Assembly (NCBI GenBank): GCA_002280515.1 | Contig: NCEA01000006.1 | Coordinates: forward strand, 32,926-96,925 | Direction of reading: 5' to 3' | DNA from: Rhodobacterales bacterium 32-67-9 | GTDB lineage: Bacteria; Pseudomonadota; Alphaproteobacteria; Rhodobacterales; Rhodobacteraceae | DNA: 64,000 nt | Shown: piece after piece, positions 44,449 through 51,897 of the stretch | How positions within the stretch are numbered: the stretch's first letter is position 1 | Layout of the letters: every line of letters starts with the position of its first letter | Translations under genes and position numbers: made by a program | Notes under the pieces: model-generated | Told to the model about the DNA's origin: nothing | The model's input: only the letters and a program-made list of their open reading frames with translations | Databases searched by the model: none

Positions 44449-45276
44449 TCAGAGCCGGCCGACCGAGGTCACCGACCCTTCTCCCCGACCCTCGATCCGG
44501 GCAATGGCGTCGGCGATCCCCTCGTAGCCGACCGCCATGTGGAACCCGTTGGCATGGATCAGCCGGTCCGGCCCGACCGCCATCGCCACATGCCCCTTCC
44601 AGAAGAAAAGATCGCCGCGCTGGTATGCGGCGCCGGCCGGCAGGGCCACCCCCAACGCCCGTTCCTGCAGGTCGCTGTCACCGGGGCATGCGATGCCGCA
44701 GGCAGTGAGCGCGGCCTGGACGAGGCCGGAACAGTCGATCCCCGACCGTGAGTTTCCGCCCCAGAGGTAGGGCGTGCCGAAGAACCGCTCCGCAACCCCG
44801 GCCGGATCCTTCGTCCAATCGCCGATCCGGGCAAGATGCGGGCGCGGCACGAAAAGCCCGTCGGCAGTCTCCAGAAAACGCGGATGTTCGGCCGCGATCG
44901 TCAGCCGCGCGCCCATCGTCAGCAGGGCCACTTCCGGGGTCTTGAGGTCGGGCGCGCGGTAAAGATGCGTCGCGGGGGCGGAAACCCAATGGGTGGCCGC
45001 GCGGTCGGGGCCGAGTGCTGCCTCCGCCAGGTAGCCGCAATAGCCGTCCTTCTCCGCCTGCACGAAGGCAAAGCCCGCGTGCCGGTCGAGGACCAGAACC
45101 CCCTCGCCCATCAGAACCTGCCGGTCGCGGCGTCCACCCGGGGCAGCCAGCAGATCGGCGAGCGGGACGGCGATCCGCGCCGGATCGCCTTCGGTGAACC
45201 GCTCCGCCACCACCTGTCCCTTCAGGGAGACATGCGCAACGCGGCCGTTGGCCGGGGTGAGGCGCCGGTCGCTCAT
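44449..45276 (-). CDS. NlpC/P60 family cysteine peptidase with SH3-like domains
   Basis: Gamma-D-glutamyl-diamino-acid endopeptidase type, cleaving peptidoglycan stem peptides. Residues 1-150 are two SH3b-like domains (GQVVAERFTEGDPARIAVP; ATHWVSAPATHLYRAP). The C40 peptidase domain follows: TPYLWGGNSRSGIDCSGLVQAAL with the catalytic Cys (about 184), then KGHVAMAVGPDRLIHANGF with the His. No signal peptide is seen, so it probably recycles imported muropeptides in the cytosol. 275 residues. It overlaps the upstream M17 peptidase gene by four bases. Confidence 0.88.
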   Translation of the reverse strand: MSDRRLTPANGRVAHVSLKGQVVAERFTEGDPARIAVPLADLLAAPGGRRDRQVLMGEGVLVLDRHAGFAFVQAEKDGYCGYLAEAALGPDRAATHWVSAPATHLYRAPDLKTPEVALLTMGARLTIAAEHPRFLETADGLFVPRPHLARIGDWTKDPAGVAERFFGTPYLWGGNSRSGIDCSGLVQAALTACGIACPGDSDLQERALGVALPAGAAYQRGDLFFWKGHVAMAVGPDRLIHANGFHMAVGYEGIADAIARIEGRGEGSVTSVGRL

Positions 45277-46658
45277 AGCCCGAGCAGCCCGGGAAGCGCT
45301 GCGAGGATCGCGCGCGCGCCCTGTCCGACGCCGCCCCTGGGCCGCGCCGGCTCTGCCTTCGGTTGCCAGCCGTAGATGTCGAAATGCGCGTAGCGCGGGG
45401 TTTCGGTGACGAAGCGGCGCAGGAAGAGCGCGGCGGTGATCGACCCGGCCATCCCGCCCGACGGCGCATTGTCGAGATCGGCGATGCCGGGTTCGATGAG
45501 CGCCTCGTACGGGTCCCAGAATGGCATCCGCCAGACCGGGTCGGCGACCGAGGCACCGCCGGCCGCGATCGCCCCGGCGACCGCGTCATTATCCGAGTAG
45601 AACGGGGCAAGGTCGGGTCCGACCGCCACCCGCGCAGCCCCGGTGAGCGTCGCCATCGAGATCAGGAGATCGGGCTTTTCCTCATCCGCCAGCGCAAGCG
45701 CATCGGCGAGGACCAGCCGCCCCTCGGCGTCGGTGTTGTTAATCTCCACCGTCAGGCCCTTGCGACTGGTCAGGATGTCCTGCGGCCGGAACGCATTGCC
45801 ACCGACCGCGTTTTCCACCGCAGGGACCAGCACCCGAAGCCGCAGCTTCAGTCCAAGTGACATGATCATGCGGGCCAGCCCCATGGCGGTCGCCGCCCCG
45901 CCCATGTCCTTCTTCATCAAGCCCATCGACGCGGCAGGTTTCAGGTCAAGCCCGCCGGTATCGAAGCAGACGCCCTTGCCCACAAGCGTCAGGGCCGGCC
46001 CCTCGCCCCCCCAGCGCAGGTCGAGGAGCCTGGGCGCCCGATCCGAAGCGCGCCCGACGGCATGGATCATCGGGAACCCCTCGACCAGCAACGCGTCGCC
46101 TCGGATTACCCGCGTGTTCGCGCCAAAGCTCTCGCCCAGCGCAACAAAGGCGTCCTCCAGTTCCGCCGGCCCCATGTCGGCGGCAGGCGTGTTGATCAGA
46201 TCGCGGCTCAGCGCCTCGCCCTCGGCGATGGCGAGAAGCCGGCCGGCGTCGACGCCGTCGGGCGCCCGAAGCCGCGCCTTCGGCGCCTCGGCAGATTTGT
46301 AGCGGGAGAAGCGATAGGTGGCGAGAAGCCAGCCGAGGGCGGCCTCCTCCGCCTCCGCTCGCGACAGGTCCGCCTCAAGATGCCAAGCGCCCGCCGGAAG
46401 GTCGGCGACGGCGCGCGCGACATGGAACCGCCCGCGCCGGCGCGCCGATGCCGACCCGTAGCCGAGAACCGCACCCGCCGGCGCGCCGTCCGCCCCGGGC
46501 AGGACACAGAGCTGCCCGAGCTTTCCGGCAAATCCCGACGCGGTCAGCCAGGCCCGCTCGGCCGCGGTCCGGCCGGCAAGAAACGCCTCCGCGCCCCCGG
46601 CCTCGACCAGATACAGGGGTAGCGTCGTCTCGGTCGGATCAACAAAGGAAAACGGCAT
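45273..46658 (-). CDS. Leucyl aminopeptidase family (M17) protein
   Basis: Dizinc aminopeptidase. Active-site signatures: VGKGVCFDTGGLDLKPAASM (Lys and Asp ligands, about residues 218-237), DMGGAATAMGLA, and the M17 hallmark NTDAEGRLVLADALALADE (near 302-320). The N-terminal domain is divergent and shorter than in PepA; 461 residues resembles the PepB/cytosol-aminopeptidase-like subgroup of alphaproteobacteria. It leads a pair with the NlpC/P60 peptidase, which suggests joint degradation of cell-wall peptides. Confidence 0.9.
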   Translation of the reverse strand: MPFSFVDPTETTLPLYLVEAGGAEAFLAGRTAAERAWLTASGFAGKLGQLCVLPGADGAPAGAVLGYGSASARRRGRFHVARAVADLPAGAWHLEADLSRAEAEEAALGWLLATYRFSRYKSAEAPKARLRAPDGVDAGRLLAIAEGEALSRDLINTPAADMGPAELEDAFVALGESFGANTRVIRGDALLVEGFPMIHAVGRASDRAPRLLDLRWGGEGPALTLVGKGVCFDTGGLDLKPAASMGLMKKDMGGAATAMGLARMIMSLGLKLRLRVLVPAVENAVGGNAFRPQDILTSRKGLTVEINNTDAEGRLVLADALALADEEKPDLLISMATLTGAARVAVGPDLAPFYSDNDAVAGAIAAGGASVADPVWRMPFWDPYEALIEPGIADLDNAPSGGMAGSITAALFLRRFVTETPRYAHFDIYGWQPKAEPARPRGGVGQGARAILAALPGLLGL

Positions 46659-46719
46659 GGCGGACCTCTTGGTGGTTCTGCCGCCAAACTAGACACCACC
46701 GCGCCAGCCGCAAGGCCCC

Positions 46720-47100
46720 TCAGACCGTCATGTCGCGCAAGTCCCAGACCGCGTTCAGCGAGCGGTCGCCGATCCGGGCGAGACGGGCGAGCGTCGCCGC
46801 CTGCCCGGCCCTGTCGCCAGCCTCGGCCGCCTCAAGAACATCGCCGGCGACCCGCGCGAAGCTGAGCATCCCGATCTGCTCCGCGACCTTGATCAGTAGC
46901 CGCGCGCTGCGCACCAGTGCCGGTGTCCGGCCCTCGTCGGCGAAACGCTGCAACTCGGTCAGCCTGGCCGACAATTCCTCCATCGCCTTGGCTACAACCA
47001 GTTCCGCCCCGGCCTCGCCCAGTTCCGCATAAAGCGCCACGAGACGGTCCGGATCGAGCCGGACGCCTTCATCGTGGTGCAAAACCGCCAGTTTCGCCAC
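46720..47100 (-). CDS. Conserved hypothetical helical protein
   Basis: 126 residues, almost entirely alpha-helical by pattern, Ala-, Leu- and Glu-rich with no membrane segment. AVLHHDEGVRLDPDRLVALYAELGEAGAELVVAKAMEELSARL begins it and LLIKVAEQIGMLSFARVAGDVLEAAEAGD follows; the shape resembles a histidine-phosphotransfer helical bundle, but I see no convincing phospho-His context. Function unknown. It is divergent from the carbonic anhydrase gene. Confidence 0.72.
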   Translation of the reverse strand: MAKLAVLHHDEGVRLDPDRLVALYAELGEAGAELVVAKAMEELSARLTELQRFADEGRTPALVRSARLLIKVAEQIGMLSFARVAGDVLEAAEAGDRAGQAATLARLARIGDRSLNAVWDLRDMTV

Positions 47101-47153
47101 CCTTCACCCTCCATCTTCGTGCCCCACGCACAGGGGTGCAACGTGTCGCCCGT

Positions 47154-47228
47154 GTCTCAAGAATTCATTGATGTCGGGGACAAAAACCCCTCGAATTCGA
47201 GACATATGGCGACTATGTCCCCAAGGGG
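47154..47228 (+). promoter_or_regulatory. Folded leader with alternative pairings upstream of carbonic anhydrase
   Basis: Arms GTCTC..GAATTC (47154-47166) pair with GAATTCGAGAC (47193-47203), with GGGG (47176-47179) facing CCCC (47187-47190). A competing pairing joins GGGGACA (47176-47182) to TGTCCCC (47216-47222), and CCCC (47219-47222) can also fold onto GGGG (47225-47228). These cannot all form at once. It ends 22 bases before the start codon. Confidence 0.4.
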
Positions 47229-47250
47229 ATTTCCAGAAGGGCGAGGACCG

Positions 47251-47898
47251 ATGCAACACGCGAAACCGCTGCCGAGTTATCTGGTACAACGCTATCACGG
47301 CTGGAAGGCCACGACCTGGACCGAGAACCGCGCCTGGTACCGCCGGCTGGCCGAAGACGGCCAGCGCCCGCGCGCGATGGTGATCTCGTGCTGCGACAGC
47401 CGGGTTCACGTCACCTCGATCTTTGGCGCCGACCAGGGCGAGTTCTTCATCCACCGCAACATCGCCAACCTGGTTCCGGCCTATGCGCCGGACGGCGAAC
47501 AGCATGGCACCTCGGCGGCGGTGGAATACGCGGTCACCGCGCTCAAGGTCGCGCATCTGATCGTCGTCGGCCATTCGCTTTGTGGCGGGGTCAAGGGCTG
47601 TCACGACATGTGTTCGGGTCACGCGCCCGAACTGGAGGAGAAGTCGAGCTTCATCGGCCGCTGGATGGACATTCTGCGCCCCGGCTACGACCGGGTGAAG
47701 GATCTGGCGGCGGGCGACCAGTTGCAGGCGCTGGAGAAGGAAGCCGTGTTGATCAGCCTCGAGAATCTTCTGACATTCCCCTTCGTCCGCGACGCGGTCG
47801 AGGCCGGAGAGATGACGGTGCATGGCCTCTGGAACGATATCGGCGAGGGAAGCCTCGAGTATTTCGACCCCGTGGCCAAGCGGTTCCAGCCGATCTGA
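47251..47898 (+). CDS. Beta-class carbonic anhydrase
   Basis: Interconverts CO2 and bicarbonate. Zinc and catalytic residues: SCCDSRV (Cys and the Asp-Arg dyad, about residues 48-54), then VVGHSLCGGVKGC (His and Cys ligands near 108-111). The order is that of prokaryotic plant-type beta enzymes. ATG 47251 has AGAAGGGCGAGG upstream; the frame is open further back but that part is the structured leader. 215 residues, normal length. No bicarbonate transporter adjoins. Confidence 0.92.
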   Translation: MQHAKPLPSYLVQRYHGWKATTWTENRAWYRRLAEDGQRPRAMVISCCDSRVHVTSIFGADQGEFFIHRNIANLVPAYAPDGEQHGTSAAVEYAVTALKVAHLIVVGHSLCGGVKGCHDMCSGHAPELEEKSSFIGRWMDILRPGYDRVKDLAAGDQLQALEKEAVLISLENLLTFPFVRDAVEAGEMTVHGLWNDIGEGSLEYFDPVAKRFQPI

Positions 47899-47934
47899 AC
47901 CGTGCGTTAACCTGATTCGCCCGACGCTGACGGC

Positions 47935-48099
47935 ATGGACCAGACCCATGCCGTCACGATCGACCTGCCGGAGGCGCTGCTGATCGCCCTTGGCCGGGCC
48001 GCGCGGACGGCCGGGTGCAGCCCGTCGGATTATCTCAGGGCGGCGCTGCGCGGCGCGCTCGACCGGACGCCGGCGCGCCTTCGGGCAGAGGATGAGTGA
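47935..48099 (+). CDS. Small ribbon-helix-helix-like protein, 54 residues
   Basis: Short frame beginning MDQTHAVTIDLPEALLIALG: a beta-strand with alternating residues followed by two helices (LIALGRAARTAGCSPSDYLRAALRGALDR), the layout of an RHH/Arc-type DNA-binding protein. Its stop overlaps the next start (GTGA), so the two are translated together. No ribosome site is obvious beyond CTGACGG. The small size is why it is easily missed. It could be an antitoxin-like autoregulator, but no known toxin family follows. Confidence 0.55.
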   Translation: MDQTHAVTIDLPEALLIALGRAARTAGCSPSDYLRAALRGALDRTPARLRAEDE

Positions 48100-48374
48100 T
48101 CCGGCTTGCGGTCCATCTGGCGCACGACTGGCTTGACCTGCAACGCCGGCTCAGGGCCGCCGGCTTCGCCCTGCGCCGGGCGCCGGACGGCGGGCTTGCC
48201 GTCCATTGCTGGCCGCTCGACCATCCGGTCATGGACATCGGGAAACTGGGGTTCAGCCTCGCCGGGCTGGTGCTGAAGTTCCGCGCCCCCTTCCCCGGTG
48301 ACCTTCGACACCGGCACCGCGAACGCCCGACGGTATCCCGCCCTGTCTCGCGCAGGTCCGGCGATGCCGCCTGA
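48096..48374 (+). CDS. Hypothetical protein coupled to the RHH-like gene
   Basis: 92 residues from GTG 48096. The first 75 look structured (IRLAVHLAHDWLDLQRRLRAAGFALRRAPDGG, then LDHPVMDIGKLGFSLAGLVLKF); the last 20 are Arg-rich and may be disordered. No family recognised and no signal peptide. It overlaps the preceding small gene by four bases. The pair lies between carbonic anhydrase and a TPR protein, on the same strand as both. Whether it is a toxin, an accessory factor or an unrelated protein is open. Confidence 0.5.
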   Translation: MIRLAVHLAHDWLDLQRRLRAAGFALRRAPDGGLAVHCWPLDHPVMDIGKLGFSLAGLVLKFRAPFPGDLRHRHRERPTVSRPVSRRSGDAA

Positions 48375-48454
48375 CCCGAAAATATCTCCGGAACGTGAGC
48401 GGCAGGCTCGGTCAAACATGCTATCGTCGGACCATCGGTTGAAGGAGATCCCCG

Positions 48455-48922
48455 ATGATAGCCGTCCCTCGAATGACACCGCTTTTCGCCGCCTGCATCG
48501 CGGCGGGCCTTGCCCTTTCGGCCGGCAGCGGGTTTGCCGCCGGCAGCGACAGCACCACCCCGGCCAGCCAAGCGACCTACACCGAGGCGAAGGCCGCGGT
48601 CGATGCCGGCCGCTATCCGGAGGCGCTGAAGATCCTCGCGCAGGTCCTGAAGGCCGAACCGCGAAATGCCGATGCGCTGAACCTGATGGGATATTCGAAC
48701 CGCAAGATGAATCGCTTCAGCGAGGCCGCGCGGTATTACGAGGCCGCCCTGAAAGCCGACCCGAGGCACCTCGGCGCGCTGGAATATCAGGGTGAGCTAT
48801 TCATCGAGACCGGCGATTTCGGAAAGGCGAAGGCGAACCGCGACCGGCTCTCGGCCCTGTGCGGCAGTTGCGAGGAACTGACCGACCTTCAAGCCGCGCT
48901 GACAGAGGCGGGGCAAAGCTGA
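48455..48922 (+). CDS. Secreted tetratricopeptide-repeat protein
   Basis: 155-residue protein with a signal peptide (residues 1-29, AGSGFAA cleavage) and TPR helices: ATYTEAKAAVDAGRYPEALKILAQVLKAEPRNADALNLMGYSNRKMNRFSEAARYYEAALKADPRH spans two repeats and a third follows. LCGSCEEL near the end holds a CxxC pair conserved in related small periplasmic TPR proteins. A GAAGGAGAT site lies ten bases upstream. Probably a periplasmic scaffold; partners unknown. Confidence 0.85.
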   Translation: MIAVPRMTPLFAACIAAGLALSAGSGFAAGSDSTTPASQATYTEAKAAVDAGRYPEALKILAQVLKAEPRNADALNLMGYSNRKMNRFSEAARYYEAALKADPRHLGALEYQGELFIETGDFGKAKANRDRLSALCGSCEELTDLQAALTEAGQS

Positions 48923-49236
48923 CGCCAGAGACGCACATTTGAGGCCCACCCGAGGCGGATTCCGTTTCGCCCGAAGACCAGGGCCTTGTCGGCCTCGATC
49001 GAGAATTGCAGGCTCTCCCCGGCCTTGATCCTGGTCATTCTTGGCAATTCGACGGTTAGCAGCGTTCCGCCGCCGGTCCCGACATAGGCAAACCCGGGCC
49101 GCCAAACCGCCGAACTCCAAATCCGCATCGCGTTCATGAACTGCTTCTCGGCCCTTGGAACGGTCAAGATCGTGCGGGCCGACTGAGGCGGGCGCGGAAA
49201 GGGGATGTCACGTCGCACGTATGAGCTACGTAACAA
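48889..49236 (-). pseudogene. Possible remnant of an ABC-transporter ATPase C-terminus (TOBE-like)
   Basis: A 115-codon frame whose residues 55-97 (GGGTLLTVELPRMTRIKAG, then QFSIEADKALVFGRNGIRL) read like the C-terminal TOBE domain of MalK/UgpC-type ATPases. No nucleotide-binding domain precedes it: the 60 codons upstream are unlike any ATPase and no Walker motifs occur nearby. Its 3' end overlaps the TPR gene tail by 34 bases. I treat it as a probable fossil fragment; it may also be a small free-standing gene. Confidence 0.3.
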
Positions 49237-49294
49237 CGCCGTGTTCCAGACCCCTTTGCGGCGCGGGCCGGGACGCTGACCGGCGAAACGGCGG

Positions 49295-49960
49295 TCAGCC
49301 GCGACGCCGCGACATCCCAGTCATCCTTAAGACGAGCCGTTCGAATTGCTCCAGCTCCGCTGCAGACGGCTCCTGCCCGCTGAAGGCGACCAGAAAGGCC
49401 CGGGTGCGGGAAAGACGCACCGCGATGTCCTCGCGAACGTCGAGCGTGTATTGCCCGATCTGGGTGAAATAGAGGACGCGGGCGCGCACCAGCGCGTCGA
49501 CGTCGGCATACCCGTAACGGCTGAACATTCCGGTCAGCGCATCCAGTCGCTGCTGGTCAGCACTTTCGACAACCTTCAGAACCGCCGGCGTGCGCCTTGC
49601 CCAAAGGCGCACCGCGACATCGAGACGAGGGTCGAAAAGCTCTTCGTCGACCCAACATTCAAACACGTTGAGGATGGCTTGCGTGATCGTCGGCGCTGGC
49701 CGGAGCGCGCGCTGGATGATCGGGCCGGTGTTCTTGGTCAGCCAAGTGTCCAGCATCTGGTCGTAAAGGTCCCGCGAATCCTTGAAGAACCAGTAGAAGC
49801 TGGACCGCGAGACATTGAGTTGCCGGGCCATGATCTGGATCTTCACCCGGTCGATGCCGTCCCGGATCAGGGTCTCGAGCGCCAGGGCAAGCCAGTCTTC
49901 CCGCGTGGACCGGCCTTGCGTCGGAGCTTCGTCCAATCCTTGTCCAGCGATGCTTGCCAT
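49295..49960 (-). CDS. TetR-family transcriptional regulator
   Basis: 221-residue regulator with a TetR helix-turn-helix near residues 20-60: REDWLALALETLIRDGIDRVKIQIMARQLNVSRSSFYWFFKDSRDLY. The C-terminal domain (FECWVDEELFDPRLDVAVRLWARRTPAVLKVVESAD; VRARVLYFTQIGQYTLD) matches a group common in Rhodobacterales. Start ATG 49960 chosen; the frame is open upstream to 50062 but adds unrelated residues. The target is not obvious: the neighbours are the possible ATPase remnant and phhB. Confidence 0.87.
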   Translation of the reverse strand: MASIAGQGLDEAPTQGRSTREDWLALALETLIRDGIDRVKIQIMARQLNVSRSSFYWFFKDSRDLYDQMLDTWLTKNTGPIIQRALRPAPTITQAILNVFECWVDEELFDPRLDVAVRLWARRTPAVLKVVESADQQRLDALTGMFSRYGYADVDALVRARVLYFTQIGQYTLDVREDIAVRLSRTRAFLVAFSGQEPSAAELEQFERLVLRMTGMSRRRG

Positions 49961-50151
49961 CTTCTTCACCCGGTCCACACGATGTCGGGCGACTATAGTG
50001 GCGTCACCGGTGGGTACAAGCTTTCGGACCAGACAGTTCGGGACGCGAGTCGTTTCAATCAAATGCAGGCCGTGGCTACGTCATTTCCGGATGAAGGGCC
50101 GGCGCCAAGCGATACACACCCGTAACGTGCCAGGCCGGGCCGCTGTCGCTT

Positions 50152-50481
50152 TCAATCGACGATCGCGTCCAGCCGGGCCGCAGCGATGAAGTCATTCTCA
50201 GTCAGGCCGCCAAGCTCGTGACTGGTGAAGGCAACCTCGCACCAGCCCCAACCGAAGCCGACATCCGGATGATGGCCGAGCTTGTCGCCAAGCCAGGCGG
50301 CCAGATTGGCCATCTGCACCGCACGGGCGAACCCCTTGAAGGTGAAGCGGCGCAGGATGCGGGTGCCGTCGAGTCTCCAGTTGGGGTGCAGTCCGGCCAT
50401 GCGCGCCCCGGCATCGGCTAGCGTTTCGCCTTCGCCCTTGCAGGGCAGGCAGTCGCGGTTGGAGAGGTCACTGACTGTCAT
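50152..50481 (-). CDS. phhB: 4a-hydroxytetrahydrobiopterin dehydratase
   Basis: Regenerates the pterin cofactor used by phenylalanine hydroxylase. Family motif: FKGFARAVQMANLAAWLGDKLGHHPDVGFGWGWCEVAFTSHELGGLTENDF, with the catalytic His-His-Pro-Asp (about residues 71-74) and the later His. 109 residues. It starts on the base after the phhA stop, so it is translationally coupled and clearly the partner of phhA. A second, GST-linked homologue lies at 9.3 kb. Confidence 0.93.
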   Translation of the reverse strand: MTVSDLSNRDCLPCKGEGETLADAGARMAGLHPNWRLDGTRILRRFTFKGFARAVQMANLAAWLGDKLGHHPDVGFGWGWCEVAFTSHELGGLTENDFIAAARLDAIVD

Positions 50482-51270
50482 TCAGGCCACCTTCGGCGGA
50501 TATTTCGGTGCGTGCAGGCCAAGCGACCTTGCGGTGGCAACATCGGCCAGCAGGTCGCGCCGGGCGGCGGCGAACAGGTCGTCCAGATCCTCGATCACGA
50601 AATAGACCGGTTGCAGGATGTCGATCCGGTAGGGCGTGCGCAGGATGTCGATCACGTCGAAGGGCCGCAATTCCGGCTGGCCGGAGGTCGCCCACTGCAA
50701 CTCGGCGATCGAGGAGGCGAGGCCCGAGCCAAGGCCCTTCAGCACGCCATCTTCCCGGGTCAGGCCGAATTCGATGGTGAACCAGTAAAGCCGGATCAAC
50801 CAGGCGTAATCCACTTTGTCGGCGCTCAAGCCCGCCCGCCCTATGGACTGGCTGAAGGCGGCAAAGCGCGGGTCGGTCAGGAGCGGCGTGTGGCCGAAGA
50901 TCTCGTGAAAGATGTCCGGCTCTTCTATATAGTCGAAATCCTCGCGCCGCCGGATGAACGAGGCGGCGGGAAAGCAGCGGTCGGCCAAGAGCTGGAAGAA
51001 GCGGCCAAAAGGGATCAGGGCGGGCACCGGTTCGACCCGCCAGTCCGTCGCCCGGCGCAGGCTGAGGGAAACCTCGTTGCATTGCGCGACACGGGTTGTC
51101 GGCAGTCCCAGAAGCGCCAGCCCATCGAGATAGGGCCGCGCCATGCGGTCGCGAACCGCCGGCAACTGCCGCGCGATCAGATCGCGCCAGACCGCATCAT
51201 TCTCGGCTGTATAGGGCACGCGCCCATCCGCATCGGGGATCATGGCAGCATAAGTGCTGAATTTCGACAT
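50482..51270 (-). CDS. phhA: Phenylalanine 4-monooxygenase
   Basis: Pterin- and iron-dependent hydroxylase making tyrosine from phenylalanine. The iron ligands are visible: HEIFGHTPLLTD (two His, about residues 123-128) and the Glu in YWFTIEFGL (near 168). 262 residues, the short bacterial form without the regulatory ACT domain. It is divergent from an Lrp-type gene (51396), probably its regulator; the spacer holds an inverted repeat. phhB follows directly. Confidence 0.95.
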   Translation of the reverse strand: MSKFSTYAAMIPDADGRVPYTAENDAVWRDLIARQLPAVRDRMARPYLDGLALLGLPTTRVAQCNEVSLSLRRATDWRVEPVPALIPFGRFFQLLADRCFPAASFIRRREDFDYIEEPDIFHEIFGHTPLLTDPRFAAFSQSIGRAGLSADKVDYAWLIRLYWFTIEFGLTREDGVLKGLGSGLASSIAELQWATSGQPELRPFDVIDILRTPYRIDILQPVYFVIEDLDDLFAAARRDLLADVATARSLGLHAPKYPPKVA

Positions 51271-51299
51271 CAGAGCCCTCCGCGTGTTTGCCTTTCCAG

Positions 51300-51353
51300 T
51301 TTTTGCGAATTTCGTCGAAAAATCTTGCCGATCTTCTCAGGATACCGCAAAAA
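51300..51353. promoter_or_regulatory. Inverted repeat in the phhA / Lrp spacer
   Basis: TTTTTGCG (51300-51307) and CGCAAAAA (51346-51353) are perfect 8-base arms, start to start 46 bases apart, between the divergent genes. A second copy of the arm idea occurs as TCGAAAAA at 51315-51322. AT-rich arms of this type suit Lrp/AsnC binding. Confidence 0.35.
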
Positions 51354-51395
51354 TATGGAATCGCATTTCACATTTCCGAGGCTTTAAGCAATCTT

Positions 51396-51866
51396 ATGCC
51401 CAAAGTGGATCTGACCGAGGCCGACCGGCGCCTGCTGGGCCTGCTACAGGCCAACGCCCGCGCCTCGACCCAGGAACTGGCGGACGCGGCGGGCCTGTCG
51501 TCTTCGCCCGCGTGGCGGCGGCTGAAGCGGCTGGAGGATCTGGGGGTGATCAAGGCCCATGTGGCCTTGCTCGACCGGCACAAACTCGGACTTGGCACCC
51601 TGGCCTATGTGCAGGTGTCCCTCACCGATCACACCGAACCCACGGTCAGCCGCTTTGACGCGTTCGTGACGACACAGCCGAACATACTGGAATGCGCGAG
51701 GGTCACGGGCGGGTTCGACTATATCCTGAGGGTCGTGACGCGCGACGCGGAGGATCTGGAACATTTCCTGATGCGCCAGTTGCTCGCCTCGGGACTGGTG
51801 CGGACCGCGGCAACCAGCTTTGTCTTGCGCCAGACCAAGTCGACATCAGAACTGCCGTTGGATTAG
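51396..51866 (+). CDS. Lrp/AsnC-family transcriptional regulator
   Basis: 156-residue regulator. The AsnC-type helix-turn-helix occupies residues 4-60 (LTEADRRLLGLLQANARASTQELADAAGLSSSPAWRRLKRLEDLGVI) and the RAM ligand domain the rest (FVTTQPNILECARVTGGFDYILRVVTRDAEDLEHFLMRQLL). The ATG at 51396 fits the family start; the frame is open 36 codons further back in the promoter spacer. Divergent from phhA, where such regulators typically sense phenylalanine or tyrosine. Confidence 0.92.
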   Translation: MPKVDLTEADRRLLGLLQANARASTQELADAAGLSSSPAWRRLKRLEDLGVIKAHVALLDRHKLGLGTLAYVQVSLTDHTEPTVSRFDAFVTTQPNILECARVTGGFDYILRVVTRDAEDLEHFLMRQLLASGLVRTAATSFVLRQTKSTSELPLD

Positions 51867-51897
51867 TGCCGGCTATGGCGCGAATGCGCTGGCCATG

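Noticed and set aside
47074-47250. N-terminal extension of carbonic anhydrase
   Set aside because: The open frame passes through an inverted-repeat leader and lacks resemblance to the family; the ATG at 47251 has a good ribosome site.
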